Shown: positions 47,532 through 55,117 of the stretch, piece after piece | Position numbering within the stretch: the stretch's first letter is position 1 | Layout: each line of letters starts with the position of its first letter | DNA from: CAWDCV01 sp963728125 | GTDB taxonomy: Bacteria; Actinomycetota; Actinomycetes; CAWDCV01 | DNA length: 64,000 bases | Direction of reading: 5' to 3' | Assembly: GCA_963728125.1 (NCBI GenBank) | Contig: CAVSIZ010000018.1 | Coordinates: forward strand, 62,001-126,000 | The notes under the pieces: generated by a model | Database searches by the model: none | What the model saw: the letters and a program-made list of their open reading frames with translations, nothing else | What the model was told of the DNA's origin: nothing | Made by a program: the position numbers and the translations under genes

Positions 47532-48377
47532 ATGACTGACAAGAAAGTCTGGCTGATTACCGGCGCCGGCCGTGGCATGGGCACGGACATCACGAGGTCC
47601 GCCCTGGCCGCCGGCAACGCCGTCGTCGCCACCGGACGCAACCCCGAGCGAGTCAACGCAGCGATCGGAGCGCACGACAACCTCCTGGCCGTGAAGCTCG
47701 ATGTCACCAGTTCCGACGATGCCCAAGACGCGGCACGCGCCGCCGTCGACCGGTTCGGCCGGATCGACGTCCTCGTCAATAACGCGGGCAACTTCTACGC
47801 CGGGTTCTTCGAGGAGATCAGCCCTGAGGACTTCCGGACACAGGTCGAGACCACCCTGTTCGGCCCGCTGAACGTCACCCGTGCCGTGCTCCCAGTGATG
47901 CGCCAGCAGCGCTCCGGCCTCGTCGTGGCGATCTCCTCGACCGCTGGCATCGTCGGGCAAGAGTTCTGCACCGCGTATGCCGCATCCAAGTTCGGCGTGG
48001 AGGGCTGGATCGAGTCGCTGACTCCCGAAGTCGCGCCGTTCGGCATCCGCACGATGATCATCGAGCCCGGCTTCTTCCGTACCGAGTTGCTCACCGAGGA
48101 GTCGACGAACTACGCCGAGCCCTCGATCGACGACTACAGCGAGCGCACAAAGCAGACCGTTGCCGCCTGGAAGGGAATGAACGGCAAGCAGAGCGGTGAT
48201 CCCGCCAAGCTCGCCAACGCGCTGGTTGAACTCGCGAGCCAGGACAAGCCACCGCTGCGCTGGGCCGCCGGCGCCGACGCCGTCCAGGTATTTGAGCAGA
48301 AGGCCAAGGACTTGCTCGCCCAGGCCGACTGCAACCGCGCACTGTCCTCGTCCCTCTCACACGATGACGCCGCCTGA
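47532..48377 (+). CDS. SDR family oxidoreductase
   Basis: This 281-residue classical short-chain dehydrogenase has the NAD(P) loop LITGAGRGMGTDI, a following VVATGRNPERV with Arg suited to NADPH, VLVNNAGNFYAGFFEE, catalytic Ser in VVAISSTAGIVG and the YxxxK in TAYAASKFGVEGW. The substrate is unknown. The start MTDKKVW at 47532 has AAGGGG upstream; the frame begins earlier at 47490 inside the promoter and is rejected. Confidence 0.92.
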   Translation: MTDKKVWLITGAGRGMGTDITRSALAAGNAVVATGRNPERVNAAIGAHDNLLAVKLDVTSSDDAQDAARAAVDRFGRIDVLVNNAGNFYAGFFEEISPEDFRTQVETTLFGPLNVTRAVLPVMRQQRSGLVVAISSTAGIVGQEFCTAYAASKFGVEGWIESLTPEVAPFGIRTMIIEPGFFRTELLTEESTNYAEPSIDDYSERTKQTVAAWKGMNGKQSGDPAKLANALVELASQDKPPLRWAAGADAVQVFEQKAKDLLAQADCNRALSSSLSHDDAA

Positions 48378-48518
48378 TAGAAGGGCTCGCGGAGTCCGAC
48401 AAGTTCACTCGGATCCCAGAGAAGGCGACTGAGCGCCCTTGGGCGGCCTACGCGCGACCATCGTCTCGTGACGGCAGCCGACCTCGTCTATTCGCTCCAA
48501 CGCGAGATCAGTGCAAAA

Positions 48519-48887
48519 TGGTGGAGGTGGCGGGAATCGAACCCGCGTCCTTCGGTTGCGTGACAGGGCTTCTCCGGGCGCAGCCTGCTGTGCTTTTCTC
48601 TGCCCCGGCAGTCACGCAGGCAAGCTGCCGACGGGCACAGCTGCTGTTGGGTGTTCCGATCGCTCCCGCAGCCGGATCGATCGGTTGAGCCTCCTAGCGA
48701 TGCCAGGTCCCGGGTCGGAGGCTATCCCGGGCTGACAGACCCGCTTCTTACTTAGGCAGCAAGAGCGAAGTCGGTGCGCTTGGAATCGGCACCTATTGGT
48801 TTACGGCGCATGGTTAACGAGGTCATCGCCGCGTTCCTCGGCCCGCTTCCCCTGCCTCGACACTCGAAGTCGAGACCGTTCACCCCC
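48519..48887 (-). ncRNA. ssrA: Transfer-messenger RNA (tmRNA)
   Basis: This 369-nt RNA releases ribosomes stalled on broken mRNA and tags their products for proteolysis. Its 3' end encodes the CCA (48519-48521) after a T-arm GCGGGUUCGAUUCCCGC, and its 5' end GGGGGUG (from 48887) pairs with CACCUCC to form the alanine-acceptor stem. Downstream of the 5' end is the conserved AACGGUCUCGACUUCGAGUG stretch. The tag frame (48790 to 48752) encodes ADSKRTDFALAA followed by TAA, ending in the LAA degron. It is 271 bp from smpB on the same strand. Confidence 0.96.
48754..48788 (-). other. tmRNA proteolysis tag reading frame (48752-48790)
   Basis: On the minus strand the codons from 48790 to 48752 read GCC GAT TCC AAG CGC ACC, then GAC TTC GCT CTT GCT GCC TAA, giving tag ADSKRTDFALAA. 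This matches actinobacterial tags that begin AD or AN and end ALAA. Confidence 0.85.
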
Positions 48888-49096
48888 TATGGAGTTGTGC
48901 TTCCAGACTATCCAACATCCGCCCACCGTGATCTCTTCCAGCGTGGCCCGCGTCACAGGAAGGCCCGGGAACGAAATCGCCAGCGCCGCGGTTGTAAGGA
49001 CCGTCAGCGGGTTCGATCCGTGACCCCGGGCCTCACCCTTGTCGCTTCGAGCGACCACTCGCCGAGAGGCGTCCGGCGGGCTCGCTGGCCACAGAC

Positions 49097-49135
49097 CGGC
49101 GGCCGTCCCAACCTCCCCAAGCGGGACGGCCGCCG
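49097..49135 (-). terminator. Terminator after smpB
   Basis: CGGCGGCCGTCCC (49097-49109) pairs perfectly with GGGACGGCCGCCG (49123-49135), a 13-bp stem. It lies 24 bp beyond the smpB stop and separates smpB from ssrA, so tmRNA must use its own promoter in 48888-49096. Confidence 0.75.
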
Positions 49136-49158
49136 ACCTGTGTCCAGACGTGCTTGAG

Positions 49159-49638
49159 CTAGTAGTCCCGACCCTTGGCGCGCCGACCAATCTCGCGGCT
49201 CACCTCGCGCGCCGCCTGCTTCTCCGCGAGCGCCTGTCGCTTGTCGTACAGCTTCTTGCCGCGGGCCAGCGCGATCTCGACCTTCGCCTTGCCGTCCTTG
49301 AAGTACAGCGCTAGCGGGATCAGTGTCGAACCGCTTTCCTGCGTCTTGCCGAGCAGTCGTGCGATCTCCTGACGGTGCATGAGCAGCTTCCTGCTACGCC
49401 TCGGCTCGTGGTTGGTCCAGGTGCCCTCGGTGTACTCCGGGATGTGCACGTTGTTCAGCCACGCTTCGCCATCCTTGATGACCGCGAAACCGTCGACGAG
49501 CGACGCTCGCCCTGCGCGCAGCGACTTCACTTCGGTTCCGGTCAAGACGAGGCCGGCCTCGTAGGTGTCCTCGATGTGGTAGTCGTGGCGCGCCTTGCGG
49601 TTCTGCGCAATGAGCTTGCGTCCCTGTTCACGTGCCAC
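49159..49638 (-). CDS. smpB: SsrA-binding protein SmpB
   Basis: This 159-residue partner of tmRNA binds the tRNA-like end and brings it to stalled ribosomes. Typical parts are IAQNRKARHDYHIEDTYEAGLVLTGTEVKSLR, then SLVDGFAVIKDGEAWLNNVHIPEY and KLLMHRQEIARLLGK. The basic C-terminal tail (REVSREIGRRAKGRDY) occupies the mRNA channel. Start is GTG at 49638. It lies between the M23 hydrolase and tmRNA, the usual place in actinomycetes. Confidence 0.97.
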   Translation of the reverse strand: MAREQGRKLIAQNRKARHDYHIEDTYEAGLVLTGTEVKSLRAGRASLVDGFAVIKDGEAWLNNVHIPEYTEGTWTNHEPRRSRKLLMHRQEIARLLGKTQESGSTLIPLALYFKDGKAKVEIALARGKKLYDKRQALAEKQAAREVSREIGRRAKGRDY

Positions 49639-49659
49639 CGCGCAAGGATACGGAGCCGG

Positions 49660-50946
49660 TTACAGCCAGCCGTCCTGCGCGTTCGTGTGGCCGCCGTTGA
49701 CGTACACGATGAAGTGCAAGTGACAGCCGGTCGAGTATCCGGTCGTTCCGACCCAGCCGATGACCTGACCGCGCCCGACGTACTCGCCTTCTCCGACACC
49801 GATCTCGGACTGATGGTTGTACGACGTCGCGACGCCTTGCCCAGCGATCACACCGTGATTGATGACGGTCTGGTTGCCGTACCCGCCGGCGTTGCCCGTG
49901 GAAACCACGACGCCGGCCTCGGCCGCGCGGATCGGCGTGCCGCACGGCGCACCGAAGTCGGTGCCGTTGTGCATCTTCTGTGCGCCGCTGATCGGATGCT
50001 TACGCATGCCGTACGGCGACGTGATCCGTCCATTCACCGGCAAGGCGAGCACGCCGCCGCCGCCGATAGGCGGTGCGACGTAACGCTGCTTGGCGGCTCG
50101 CGCCTGGCCCGCGAGCGCGGTCAGCTCACCTTGCAGCCGTACGGATTCGGCCTGCATTTCGGCGTACTGTCGTTCGTCTTCGAGCTTGGCGATCTCAGCA
50201 ACCGCAAGGACCTGACGCTTCTCCTCGAGCCGCTGCGCGACCTGTGTCTGCGCCTCTTGCGCCTGCGCCTCGAGCACGGCGGTGGCTTCGAGGTACCGGT
50301 GCGCTTCATCGCGCAGGCGGGCGGTCTCCACGCGGAGCGCTTCGAGGCTGACCTGCGCGCTGGCAAGGTCGGCACGGTCGCTGGCGAGGCCTTCGAGGGT
50401 GCTGTTCTCGGAGTCCATGACGGTGCGCACCATGGACAACCGATCGGCGAGCTCGGCTGGCGACTCTGTCTCGAACGCGACATCGAGCTGGCTGACAGCG
50501 CCGCGGCGGTACGCCGACCGCGCGAACCTGCCCACGAGTTGCTCGTGCTGCTCGATGCTGGTCAGGACGGCGTCGAGCTCGCGCTCTGCCTTGCGCTCGG
50601 AGCGTTCCGCTGCCGCGAGTTCGGCGGCTGCGGCGGCGTCCTTGGCTTGCGCCAGCTCGAGCTGCGCCTGAGCGAGCTGCGCCTGATGCTGCGCACCGGC
50701 GAGAGCTGTCTCGGCTTCCTGGACCTGCATCGCGGCGGCGGTGAACGCGGCCGACGACTCGGCCAGCTCAGCGCGCAGGCGGTCGACCGCGCTGTCGACG
50801 TCGCGCTTGTCGTCTTCGGGATCAGCCCAGCCGGCGGTCGGTGCCACGATCCCGACCGTTGCGGTGACGATCAGGCAGCAGACGGCCGCGATCGGTCGCA
50901 CGCCTCGCAGCTTCTCGCAAGGATCATGGGCTGTTCGTCGTGACAC
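49660..50946 (-). CDS. EnvC-like murein hydrolase activator / M23 peptidase with coiled coil
   Basis: This 428-residue exported protein begins with a signal peptide (hydrophobic IAAVCCLIVTATVGIVAPTAGWA). A coiled coil of about 240 residues rich in Ala, Glu and Gln follows, then a LytM/M23 domain from ALPVNGRITSPYGMRKHP. The metal-binding residues HNGTDFG and HLHFIVY are present, with SYNHQSE between, so it can be an active zinc endopeptidase. It lies beside ftsEX, whose products gate such coiled-coil hydrolases in cell division, a strong contextual link. GTG start at 50946 is the only one giving the signal peptide. Confidence 0.92.
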   Translation of the reverse strand: MSRRTAHDPCEKLRGVRPIAAVCCLIVTATVGIVAPTAGWADPEDDKRDVDSAVDRLRAELAESSAAFTAAAMQVQEAETALAGAQHQAQLAQAQLELAQAKDAAAAAELAAAERSERKAERELDAVLTSIEQHEQLVGRFARSAYRRGAVSQLDVAFETESPAELADRLSMVRTVMDSENSTLEGLASDRADLASAQVSLEALRVETARLRDEAHRYLEATAVLEAQAQEAQTQVAQRLEEKRQVLAVAEIAKLEDERQYAEMQAESVRLQGELTALAGQARAAKQRYVAPPIGGGGVLALPVNGRITSPYGMRKHPISGAQKMHNGTDFGAPCGTPIRAAEAGVVVSTGNAGGYGNQTVINHGVIAGQGVATSYNHQSEIGVGEGEYVGRGQVIGWVGTTGYSTGCHLHFIVYVNGGHTNAQDGWL

Positions 50947-50971
50947 GCGGGGGCCCGCCTACGATTCGCCC

Positions 50972-52087
50972 GTGCGGATCGCGATCGCGAGCTTCAGTGC
51001 GATGCCGAGCGAGTTCACCGACAACGAGGTCCTGCTTGCGCTGCTCCGCGATCGCGGAGCCGACGCGCAGATCGTCGCGTGGGACGTCGACGGCATTGAC
51101 TGGGACGGCTTCGACCTGGTCGTCATCCGCTCGACCTGGAACTACACGAGTCACTACGACCGATTCCTGCAGTGGACCGACTCCGTCGGTGAACGCCTGC
51201 AGAACTCGCCGGCGCTGGTGCGGTGGAACAGCGACAAGCGCTACCTCGGCGATCTTGCCGATGCCGGTCTGGCCGTCGTCGAGACCCATTACGTGGCTCC
51301 CGGCGACGCGCCCCCCGAATTCGACGGCGAGGTGGTCGTGAAACCCGCCGTCTCGGTGGGAGCACGCAGCACCGGACGTTTCGGGCCAGAGCGGGTCGAC
51401 GCGGCGCGAGCGCTGATCGCCCGCATCACGTCCATGGGTGGAACGGCGATGGTGCAGCCGTACTACACCTCGGTCGACACCGAGGGAGAGACGGCCATGG
51501 TGTTCATCGACGGCGAGTTCAGCCACGCGCTGCGCAAGCGAGCCGTGCTGCGCCCGAACGAGGTCGCGCCCATTCGCGACGACGCCATCGGCGCCGCGGA
51601 AGTGATGTACGACCCCAACCTGGTGCACGCCGGCTCGGCGACGGCGAGTGAGGTGCGATTCGCCGAGGCGGTCATCGACGAGATCCGGCTGCGGTTCGGC
51701 GCTCCGCTGTACGCGCGAGTCGACGTAATCTGCGCGCCGGACGGCTCCCCCGTCCTGCTCGAGCTCGAAGCGATCGAGCCGAGTCTGTACTTCGACGAGG
51801 CGCCGGGCGTCGCCGAACGCCTTGCCGACGCGATCCTCGCGCGCGGGAGATCACTCGCCGACGGACTGCTGCAACCTCGACGCCGCCATGATCGATTGGT
51901 TCCCTCATGTGCGACACGCTGGGCATGTCGCGCAGATCGGAGCCAATCCATGTGGGGCGAGCAGGTTGGCGGCCGCCAACCACGCCAGGGGCAGGCCGAC
52001 CGGGCCGCCATTGGCTCACACGCGCATGTACTTCCTCAGCGTGAAGAAGGATGCCAGCGTCGCCAGCACGACACCGGCGAGTTATGA
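50972..52087 (+). CDS. ATP-grasp protein (RimK/glutathione synthetase-like); 3' end doubtful
   Basis: Residues 1-290 look like an ATP-grasp ligase: RIAIASFSAMPSEFTDNEVLL, DLVVIRSTWNYTSHYDRFLQW, EVVVKPAVSVGARSTGRF (ATP-binding Lys), AMVQPYYTSVDTEGETAMVFIDGE and the metal-binding VLLELEAIEPSLYF. The natural end should come near 51845 (RLADAILARG), but the frame continues 80 low-quality codons to 52087, antisense to the 3' end of ftsX. A TGA in another frame at 51889 would give a normal length if one base is wrong. Start GTG 50972 fits the family N-terminus. The ligated substrates are unknown. Confidence 0.75.
   Translation: MRIAIASFSAMPSEFTDNEVLLALLRDRGADAQIVAWDVDGIDWDGFDLVVIRSTWNYTSHYDRFLQWTDSVGERLQNSPALVRWNSDKRYLGDLADAGLAVVETHYVAPGDAPPEFDGEVVVKPAVSVGARSTGRFGPERVDAARALIARITSMGGTAMVQPYYTSVDTEGETAMVFIDGEFSHALRKRAVLRPNEVAPIRDDAIGAAEVMYDPNLVHAGSATASEVRFAEAVIDEIRLRFGAPLYARVDVICAPDGSPVLLELEAIEPSLYFDEAPGVAERLADAILARGRSLADGLLQPRRRHDRLVPSCATRWACRADRSQSMWGEQVGGRQPRQGQADRAAIGSHAHVLPQREEGCQRRQHDTGEL
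51964..51981. terminator. Palindrome between ATP-grasp gene and ftsX
   Basis: GGTTGGCGGCCGCCAACC is a perfect 18-bp palindrome. It stands between the expected ends of the converging ATP-grasp (+) and ftsX (-) genes, 35 bp after the restored ftsX stop, and can act as terminator for both. Confidence 0.5.
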
Positions 52088-52922
52088 GAATTGGCGTGAT
52101 GGCCCACACCGCGTCCCAGCCAACGAACTGGGTGAACGTGAAGCGGGGCCGCAGCCGATCGTCGATGAAGAACTTCTTGACCGCGACGATCGATCCCGAC
52201 GCGAGCAGGCCGCCAATGAGCCCGGCGATGGCGCCTTCGAGCAGGAACGGCAACTGGATGTAGAAGTTCGACGCTCCGACCAGTCGCATGATGCCGGTCT
52301 CTCGTCGGCGGCTGAAAGCGGCTACCCGAATGGTGTTGCCGATCAGCAGCACCGCCGCAACGAGCTGGATCAGGGCGAAGCCGATCGCCGCCGTCTGGAT
52401 GGTGCGCAACAGTGTGAAGAAGTTGGACAGCAGCGCCTTCTGGTCCTGCACCTCCTCGACGCCGGCCCGGCCCTGAAACGCGCTCTCGACGATCTCGAAC
52501 TGCTCGGGATTCTCGAGCTTGACCCGATACGACTCCGGCATCTGATCGGCCGTGACGTTGTCGGTGATCGCGGAGTCCTTGAACTGCTCCTTGAAGTGGA
52601 CGAACGCCTCGTCCTTGGACTCGTAGTAGACCTGCTCCACCTCGGGCAGCGCGTTGAGGTCGTCACCAATTGCCTGTCGCTGCTCGTCGGTGATGACGCC
52701 GTCGGAGCAACTTGGCGCGTCGCTGCCATCAGCGCAGAGGAACACCGAGACCTCGACCTTGTCGTACCAGTAGTCCTTCATGGTCTCGACCTGGGCGCGA
52801 ACGAGCAGTCCAACGCCGAGCAGAGCCAGCGACACGGTCGTGGTGACGATGACGGCGATCGTCATCGTGAGATTTCGGCGCAGGCCGATACCGATTTCGG
52901 ACAGGATGAACTGGGCGCGCAT
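52016..52922 (-). CDS. ftsX: Cell division protein FtsX, 3' end frameshifted
   Basis: FtsX is the membrane half of FtsEX, which relays ATP hydrolysis to peptidoglycan hydrolases at the septum. The protein starts MRAQFILSEIGIGLRRNLTM, has TM1 (IAVIVTTTVSLALLGVGLLV), an outer domain with VEVSVFLCADG and two cysteines, and TM2-4 (QTAAIGFALIQLVAAVLL and following). At 52082-52083 an extra A throws the frame: IAAITPILI is followed in the shifted frame by LAGVVLATLASFFTLRKYMRV and TGA at 52016, the normal FtsX end. Unrepaired, the frame runs on to 51672, adding about 135 foreign residues. Likely a sequence error in an important gene. Confidence 0.88.
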
Positions 52923-52931
52923 GAATCCTCG

Positions 52932-53621
52932 TCAGCGGGAGTAGCCGTAGACGCCGCGCGACTGATCGCGGACGAGCTTGCCTGTCTCGAGCTCGATCAC
53001 ACGCTTACGCATCTGGTCGACGATGGCTGCGTCATGGGTGGCCATGACGACGGTCGTCCCGGTGCGATTGATGCGGTCGAGCAACTTCATGATGCCGACG
53101 CTCGTCGTCGGGTCCAAGTTCCCGGTCGGCTCGTCGGCGAGCAGGATCATCGGCCGGTTCACGAACGCGCGAGCGATCGCGACGCGTTGCTGCTCACCAC
53201 CGGACAGCTCGTCGGGCATCCGGTCGCCCTTGCCGTCGAGGCCGACCAGATCGAGGACCTCGGGCACGACCTTGCCGATCGCCGACCGCGGCTTACCGAT
53301 CACCTCGAGCGCGAAGGCGACGTTCTCCGAGACCGTCTTGTTGGGCAGCAGCCGGAAGTCCTGGAAGACGGTGCCGATCTGGCGCCGCAACGCGGGGACC
53401 TTCCAGTTCGACAGGCGGTTCAGATCCTTGCCAGCGACATGCACGCGGCCACCCGTGGCCCGCTCTTCGCGCAGGACGAGGCGCAGGAACGTCGACTTGC
53501 CGGATCCCGAGGCCCCCACCAGGAAGACGAATTCGCCCCGGTCGACCTCGACCTCGATGTCGGCGAGAGCAGGCCTGTGCTGGCTCGCATAGACCTTGCT
53601 GACGTTTTCGAAACGGATCAC
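52932..53621 (-). CDS. ftsE: Cell division ATP-binding protein FtsE
   Basis: This 229-residue ABC ATPase powers FtsX. Walker A is VGASGSGKSTFLRL near residue 36, the signature is LSGGEQQRVAIARAFVNRP and Walker B is ILLADEPTGNLDPTTS, with the H-loop VMATHDAAIVD. IGTVFQDFRLLPNKTVSENVAFALEV is characteristic of FtsE. It lies 9 bp upstream of ftsX. C-terminal DQSRGVYGYSR is a typical actinobacterial ending. Confidence 0.97.
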   Translation of the reverse strand: MIRFENVSKVYASQHRPALADIEVEVDRGEFVFLVGASGSGKSTFLRLVLREERATGGRVHVAGKDLNRLSNWKVPALRRQIGTVFQDFRLLPNKTVSENVAFALEVIGKPRSAIGKVVPEVLDLVGLDGKGDRMPDELSGGEQQRVAIARAFVNRPMILLADEPTGNLDPTTSVGIMKLLDRINRTGTTVVMATHDAAIVDQMRKRVIELETGKLVRDQSRGVYGYSR

Positions 53622-53814
53622 GGTTTCATCACGGGAGGCCAGTGTAAGTGTCGAATCGGGATGCCTCGACCAGCCTGCCGCCCTGCTCCCTTCCTACTCA
53701 TGTGCCAATCGGGTGGCCGTGGGAGTGGCCTGACGGGCAGGTTAGCGGCACAGTGGAGTCAGTTCGGGAACGTGCGAGGGTCCGCTGAGCGTTCCACGAC
53801 CGAGGAGGTAGTGG

Positions 53815-54006
53815 ATGAGCAGGCACGATCTGGTCTGCGCGCACTGCGGCGGGCGCATAGCCGAGGCTCGGTGCGCGATGTGCCGCGTTGCTCTCGCGGA
53901 GCAACAGGAAGCTCGTTGGCGCCAGCTGATGACGCAGGTGGTGCTCGTTGTGCTGGCGGCCGTCGCGATCTTCGTGCTCGCGGGACGGTCTCTCGCGCCC
54001 GCCTGA
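53815..54006 (+). CDS. Small zinc-ribbon membrane protein
   Basis: This 63-residue protein has two CxxC pairs, VCAHCGG and RCAMCRVAL, making a zinc ribbon at the N-terminus, and then one TM helix (QVVLVVLAAVAIFVLAG) with a short outer end. The ATG has GAGGAGG 9 nt upstream, which makes it convincing despite its size. I do not recognise a named family. It lies on the plus strand between ftsE and an LPXTG gene, both on the minus strand. Confidence 0.75.
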   Translation: MSRHDLVCAHCGGRIAEARCAMCRVALAEQQEARWRQLMTQVVLVVLAAVAIFVLAGRSLAPA

Positions 54007-54077
54007 TCTGCCCCCGAGCTCAATACCGAGCCCGCTACAGCTGATCGAACTAACGCCGAGTCGAACTGACGACAGTC

Positions 54078-54111
54078 GAAGGCCCCGAGATCCGAGGATC
54101 CCGGGGCCTTC
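54078..54111. terminator. Bidirectional terminator
   Basis: GAAGGCCCCG (54078-54087) pairs with CGGGGCCTTC (54102-54111); GATCC/GGATC inside can extend it. A run of T-rich CTTCATCGTTC follows on the plus strand. It serves the small zinc-ribbon gene and the converging LPXTG gene. Confidence 0.75.
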
Positions 54112-54135
54112 ATCGTTCGGCTCAGCGACGGAGTT

Positions 54136-54972
54136 CTAGCTCTCGGAACGCCGCCGTGCCACAAAGGCGAGGGTTGCGCCACCGGCGAGCAGCAGCCCAC
54201 CGAGGCCGGCCACCACTCCAGCGTCGGCACCCGTGCGCGGCAGCGTGCCGGCCTGGGTCGTCGTCGGCGCGGGCGCCGGCGTCGTCGGAGTTGCGGTCTG
54301 CGTCGGAGTTGCGGTCTGCGTCGGGGTCTCGGTCGGCGTCGGCGTCGGCGTCGCGGTGTGCGTCGGCCTCGGGGTCTTGGTCTTTGTGGGCTTCGGGGTC
54401 TTGGTCTTGGTCGGGGTGTGCGTCGGTGTCGCCGTGTGGGTCGGCGTCGGCGTGTCCGTCGGCTCGACCGTCGGCGTCGGCGTCGAGGTGTGCGTCGGCT
54501 TGACGCACGGCTTGGCGCCGCCGAGCTTGCCGGTGATCAGGCGCCCCTCGGCGCTGTATGTCGTGCCACCCTCGACCAGGGGGTCGATCGTGCGCCCGAA
54601 CACGAGGTCAACCTGCCAGTAGCAGTCCGGCACCTTGATCTTGTAGTCAAGGCTCTGGCCGCGGGGGACCATCTGAGTCTGGGAGTCGTAGAGGTACTGC
54701 GGCCGGGACGTTTCCCACTTGTTGCTCTGCGCCTCGTAGGAGACCAGCGTGATTCCCGCCACCTCGCAGACTGCGGAATCCTTGAGCTTGACGGTGGCGG
54801 TGCCCTTCGCGTAGTCGATCTTGAGGATCTCGACGTCCGCAACGGTAGATCTACAGACCGGATAGTCGCCGGGAACGGCGTAGGACGGAGTGCTCAGCGC
54901 GGCCACGGCGGCGGCCGTCAAAGCGGTGGCGCCGGCGAGGCCGGCCAGCCGGCGGAGGGACGAGCGCAACAA
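54136..54972 (-). CDS. LPXTG-anchored surface protein with Thr/Pro stalk
   Basis: This 278-residue exported protein has a signal peptide (LAGLAGATALTAAAVAALSTPSYA). A globular domain of about 120 residues (YPVCRSTVADVEILKIDY to LITGKLGGAKPC, with four or five cysteines) follows, then about 85 residues of TPT/THT-type repeats, and a sorting signal LPRTG at residues 244-248 followed by a hydrophobic helix and RRRSES. A sortase would cut between T and G and join it to peptidoglycan. The globular domain has no family I recognise. It lies between ftsE and prfB in a normally conserved place; no sortase is in the window. Confidence 0.9.
   Translation of the reverse strand: MLRSSLRRLAGLAGATALTAAAVAALSTPSYAVPGDYPVCRSTVADVEILKIDYAKGTATVKLKDSAVCEVAGITLVSYEAQSNKWETSRPQYLYDSQTQMVPRGQSLDYKIKVPDCYWQVDLVFGRTIDPLVEGGTTYSAEGRLITGKLGGAKPCVKPTHTSTPTPTVEPTDTPTPTHTATPTHTPTKTKTPKPTKTKTPRPTHTATPTPTPTETPTQTATPTQTATPTTPAPAPTTTQAGTLPRTGADAGVVAGLGGLLLAGGATLAFVARRRSES
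54255..54510 (-). repeat. Low-complexity Thr/Pro-coding repeat
   Basis: On the plus strand the DNA is built from units such as GTCGGCGTCGGCGTC and GTGCGTCGGCGTC, coding on the minus strand for TPT, THTATP and TKTKTPKP stretches. Such repeats can change length by slippage, so the stalk may vary between strains. Confidence 0.75.
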
Positions 54973-55117
54973 CGGGGCTCCTTATACCTTGACACGACGA
55001 CCACGACACAACGATGAGTCGCCGTGCGTTACGGCAACCCTCGGTGCTCTATCGACGGGAATCCCGGATCGTTACGGGCCTGAACACCCGAAATTTCGCG
55101 AATGCGTTGAGGGCGGA

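Noticed and set aside
48519..48545. A tRNA gene, suggested by GCGGGUUCGAUUCCCGC and CCA
   Set aside because: No anticodon arm lies at tRNA distance; the T-arm belongs to the tRNA-like end of tmRNA, whose 5' end and tag frame are found 340 bp away.
48511..48735. Small plus-strand frame beginning MQNGGGGGNRTRV
   Set aside because: It is the complement of the tmRNA 3' end, a well-known false gene over T-arm sequences.
51822..54044. 740-codon open frame on the plus strand
   Set aside because: It lies opposite ftsX and ftsE, which have full family motifs; its translation is low-complexity and has no recognisable domain.
54255..54510. CRISPR-like or tandem regulatory repeat
   Set aside because: The repeat is in frame inside a surface protein and codes for a Thr/Pro stalk; there are no spacers.
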